A stretch of 6,437 nucleotides of DNA from Maritimibacter sp. (GTDB lineage Bacteria; Pseudomonadota; Alphaproteobacteria; Rhodobacterales; Rhodobacteraceae), in contig JAGRMP010000213.1 in the NCBI GenBank assembly GCA_020441225.1, positions 1-6,437 on the forward strand, given 5' to 3'. The notes below the pieces were generated by a model that made no database searches, had not been told where the DNA came from, and saw nothing but the letters and a program-made list of their open reading frames with translations. A program made the position numbers and the translations under genes. Numbering within the stretch: position 1 is the first letter of the stretch; every line of letters begins with the position of its first letter. Positions 5,468-6,437 of this stretch are shown piece by piece.

Positions 5468-6435
5468 CAATAGACCGAGTGGGAGTTTTCGGTGACGTCT
5501 TCCACCGTGACCTTGCCCCAGAGCACTTTGTAGACCCAGGAGGTGTAGGCGAGGATCAGCGGCATGAAGATCACCGTAACCACCAGCATGACGAACAGGG
5601 TCTGGTGCGAGCTCGACGCATCCCAGACGGTGAGCGAGCTGTTCGGATCGACGGTCGAGGGCAGGATGAAGGGAAACATCGTCAGCCCGACCGATGAGAT
5701 CACGCCGAGGATGCCGAGCTTGGAGGCGAGCAGCGTCGAGACCTCGCGGCCCGCGCGCAGGCCGAGGACGGCAAGCGCGATGCCGAGGAAGCCGAGCGCG
5801 GGCGCGATGGCGATCCAGGGCCGCGCGGCATAGGCGTCGAGCCAGGAGCCGCCGCGGGTGACCTCGGAATAGAGCGGGTTGGAGGGGCCGTCCTTCACCA
5901 CTTCGCCGACGATGGCGAAGCCGTCGACGCCGAGAGCGAGCCAGAGCCCGGCGAGCGCATAGGTGACGAAGGCCACCACGCCCGCCCAGGTGCCGATCTC
6001 GCGCGCCCGCAGCGCGACGATGCCTTCGGCCTTGAGGCTGAGCCAGGCGGCGCCGTGCATGATGAGCATCGACAGCGAGACGACCCCCGCGAGCAGCGCG
6101 AAGGGGCGCAGGAGGCCGACGAATTTGCCGAGCGCGGAGCCGTCGTACATCGGCATCAGGTCTTCGGTGAGGTGGAAGGGCACGCCGAGCAGCACGTTGC
6201 CGACCGCCACGCCGAAGAGCAGCGCGGGCACCGCACCGCCGATGAACAGTGCCCAGTCCCAGCTCTCGCGCCAGCGCTGGCTGTCGCGCTTGGAGCGGTA
6301 TTTGAAGCCGACGGGGCGCAGGATGAGCGCGGCGAGCACGGTGAACATCGCGAGGTAGAAGCCCGAGAAGCTCACCGCGTAGAGCGGCGGCCAGGCAGCG
6401 AAGATCGCGCCGCCGCCGAGGATGAACCAGACCTG
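5467..6435 (-). CDS. cydB: Cytochrome bd ubiquinol oxidase subunit II, 5' partial
   Basis: CydB is the second large membrane subunit of the quinol:O2 oxidoreductase, partnering CydA, which carries the hemes. 322 residues are visible, starting at QVWFILGGGAIFAAWP, which corresponds to about residue 61 of the 379-residue E. coli protein, so some 60 N-terminal residues lie beyond the window. Recognisable blocks are AAWPPLYAVSFSGFY, ILRPVGFKYRSK (about 38-49 of the visible part), WDWALFIG, GVAVGNVLLGVPF, LLAGVVSL, ALAGLWLALGVDGF, MFPFILPS, SLTVWDASSSHQTL, and the C-terminus DVTENSHSVY, close to the E. coli ending NTHSLY. Several long hydrophobic segments are present. The GTG at 6375 is internal, not the start. 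The match to bd-I-like CydB and the downstream cydX argue against the cyanide-insensitive CioB branch. cydA is expected just upstream, outside the window. The His-rich gene follows after an 11-nt gap. Confidence 0.95.
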   Translation of the reverse strand, partial: QVWFILGGGAIFAAWPPLYAVSFSGFYLAMFTVLAALILRPVGFKYRSKRDSQRWRESWDWALFIGGAVPALLFGVAVGNVLLGVPFHLTEDLMPMYDGSALGKFVGLLRPFALLAGVVSLSMLIMHGAAWLSLKAEGIVALRAREIGTWAGVVAFVTYALAGLWLALGVDGFAIVGEVVKDGPSNPLYSEVTRGGSWLDAYAARPWIAIAPALGFLGIALAVLGLRAGREVSTLLASKLGILGVISSVGLTMFPFILPSTVDPNSSLTVWDASSSHQTLFVMLVVTVIFMPLILAYTSWVYKVLWGKVTVEDVTENSHSVY

Positions 6436-6437
6436 GT

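Noticed and set aside
5456..5470. Alternative TTG start for the His-rich protein
   Set aside because: It would place the start upstream of and across the AGGAGG site. The ATG at 5455 has ideal 6-nt spacing from that site.
4877..5473. Plus-strand open frame opposite the His-rich gene
   Set aside because: It is an antisense mirror typical of high-GC DNA; the protein is Gly/Arg-rich low complexity, whereas the minus strand has a strong Shine-Dalgarno, operon spacing and family-like helices.

Overview
The window comes from a GC-rich genome with dense, overlapping genes. The protein sequences and the gene content (Nup/BmpA-type nucleoside ABC transporter, CodA-like deaminase, cytochrome bd oxidase with CydX) suggest an alphaproteobacterium, most likely Rhodobacteraceae. 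That taxonomic reading is an inference from composition and protein style; no rRNA or other marker is present.

Positions 3-4618 (+ strand) hold the end of a nucleobase/nucleoside salvage operon. In order these are a double-domain ABC ATPase (5' end outside the window), two membrane permeases of the NupP/NupQ (YufP/YufQ) type, and a cytosine-deaminase-family amidohydrolase. Successive genes overlap by 11, 4 and 1 nt, so they are almost certainly co-transcribed and translationally coupled. The substrate-binding lipoprotein (BmpA/NupN type) usually found with such transporters is not in the window and may lie upstream. The deaminase keeps the metal and catalytic residues of E. coli CodA but has Cys where CodA has Asp314. 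That substitution marks known bacterial 5-methylcytosine deaminases, so the operon may import and deaminate cytosine or 5-methylcytosine.

Positions 4619-4724 are a short convergent intergenic region. It holds a GC-rich hairpin with a nested palindrome, a likely terminator best suited to the minus-strand operon.

Positions 4725-6435 (- strand) hold the end of a cytochrome bd quinol oxidase operon, read right to left: cydB (first ~60 codons outside the window), a 193-aa ferritin-like protein with a His/Gly/Cys-rich tail, and a 45-aa cydX. cydX is short and easily missed. Both junctions in this operon have 11-nt gaps, with the next gene's Shine-Dalgarno overlapping or abutting the preceding stop codon. 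The most unusual features here are the metal-binding-looking protein lodged between cydB and cydX, and a CydX whose C-terminal tail itself carries two Cys and a terminal His-X-His. Together they suggest a metal- or redox-related accessory role in bd oxidase assembly or protection, which is an inference.

No tRNA, rRNA, CRISPR array, insertion sequence or phage gene was seen.
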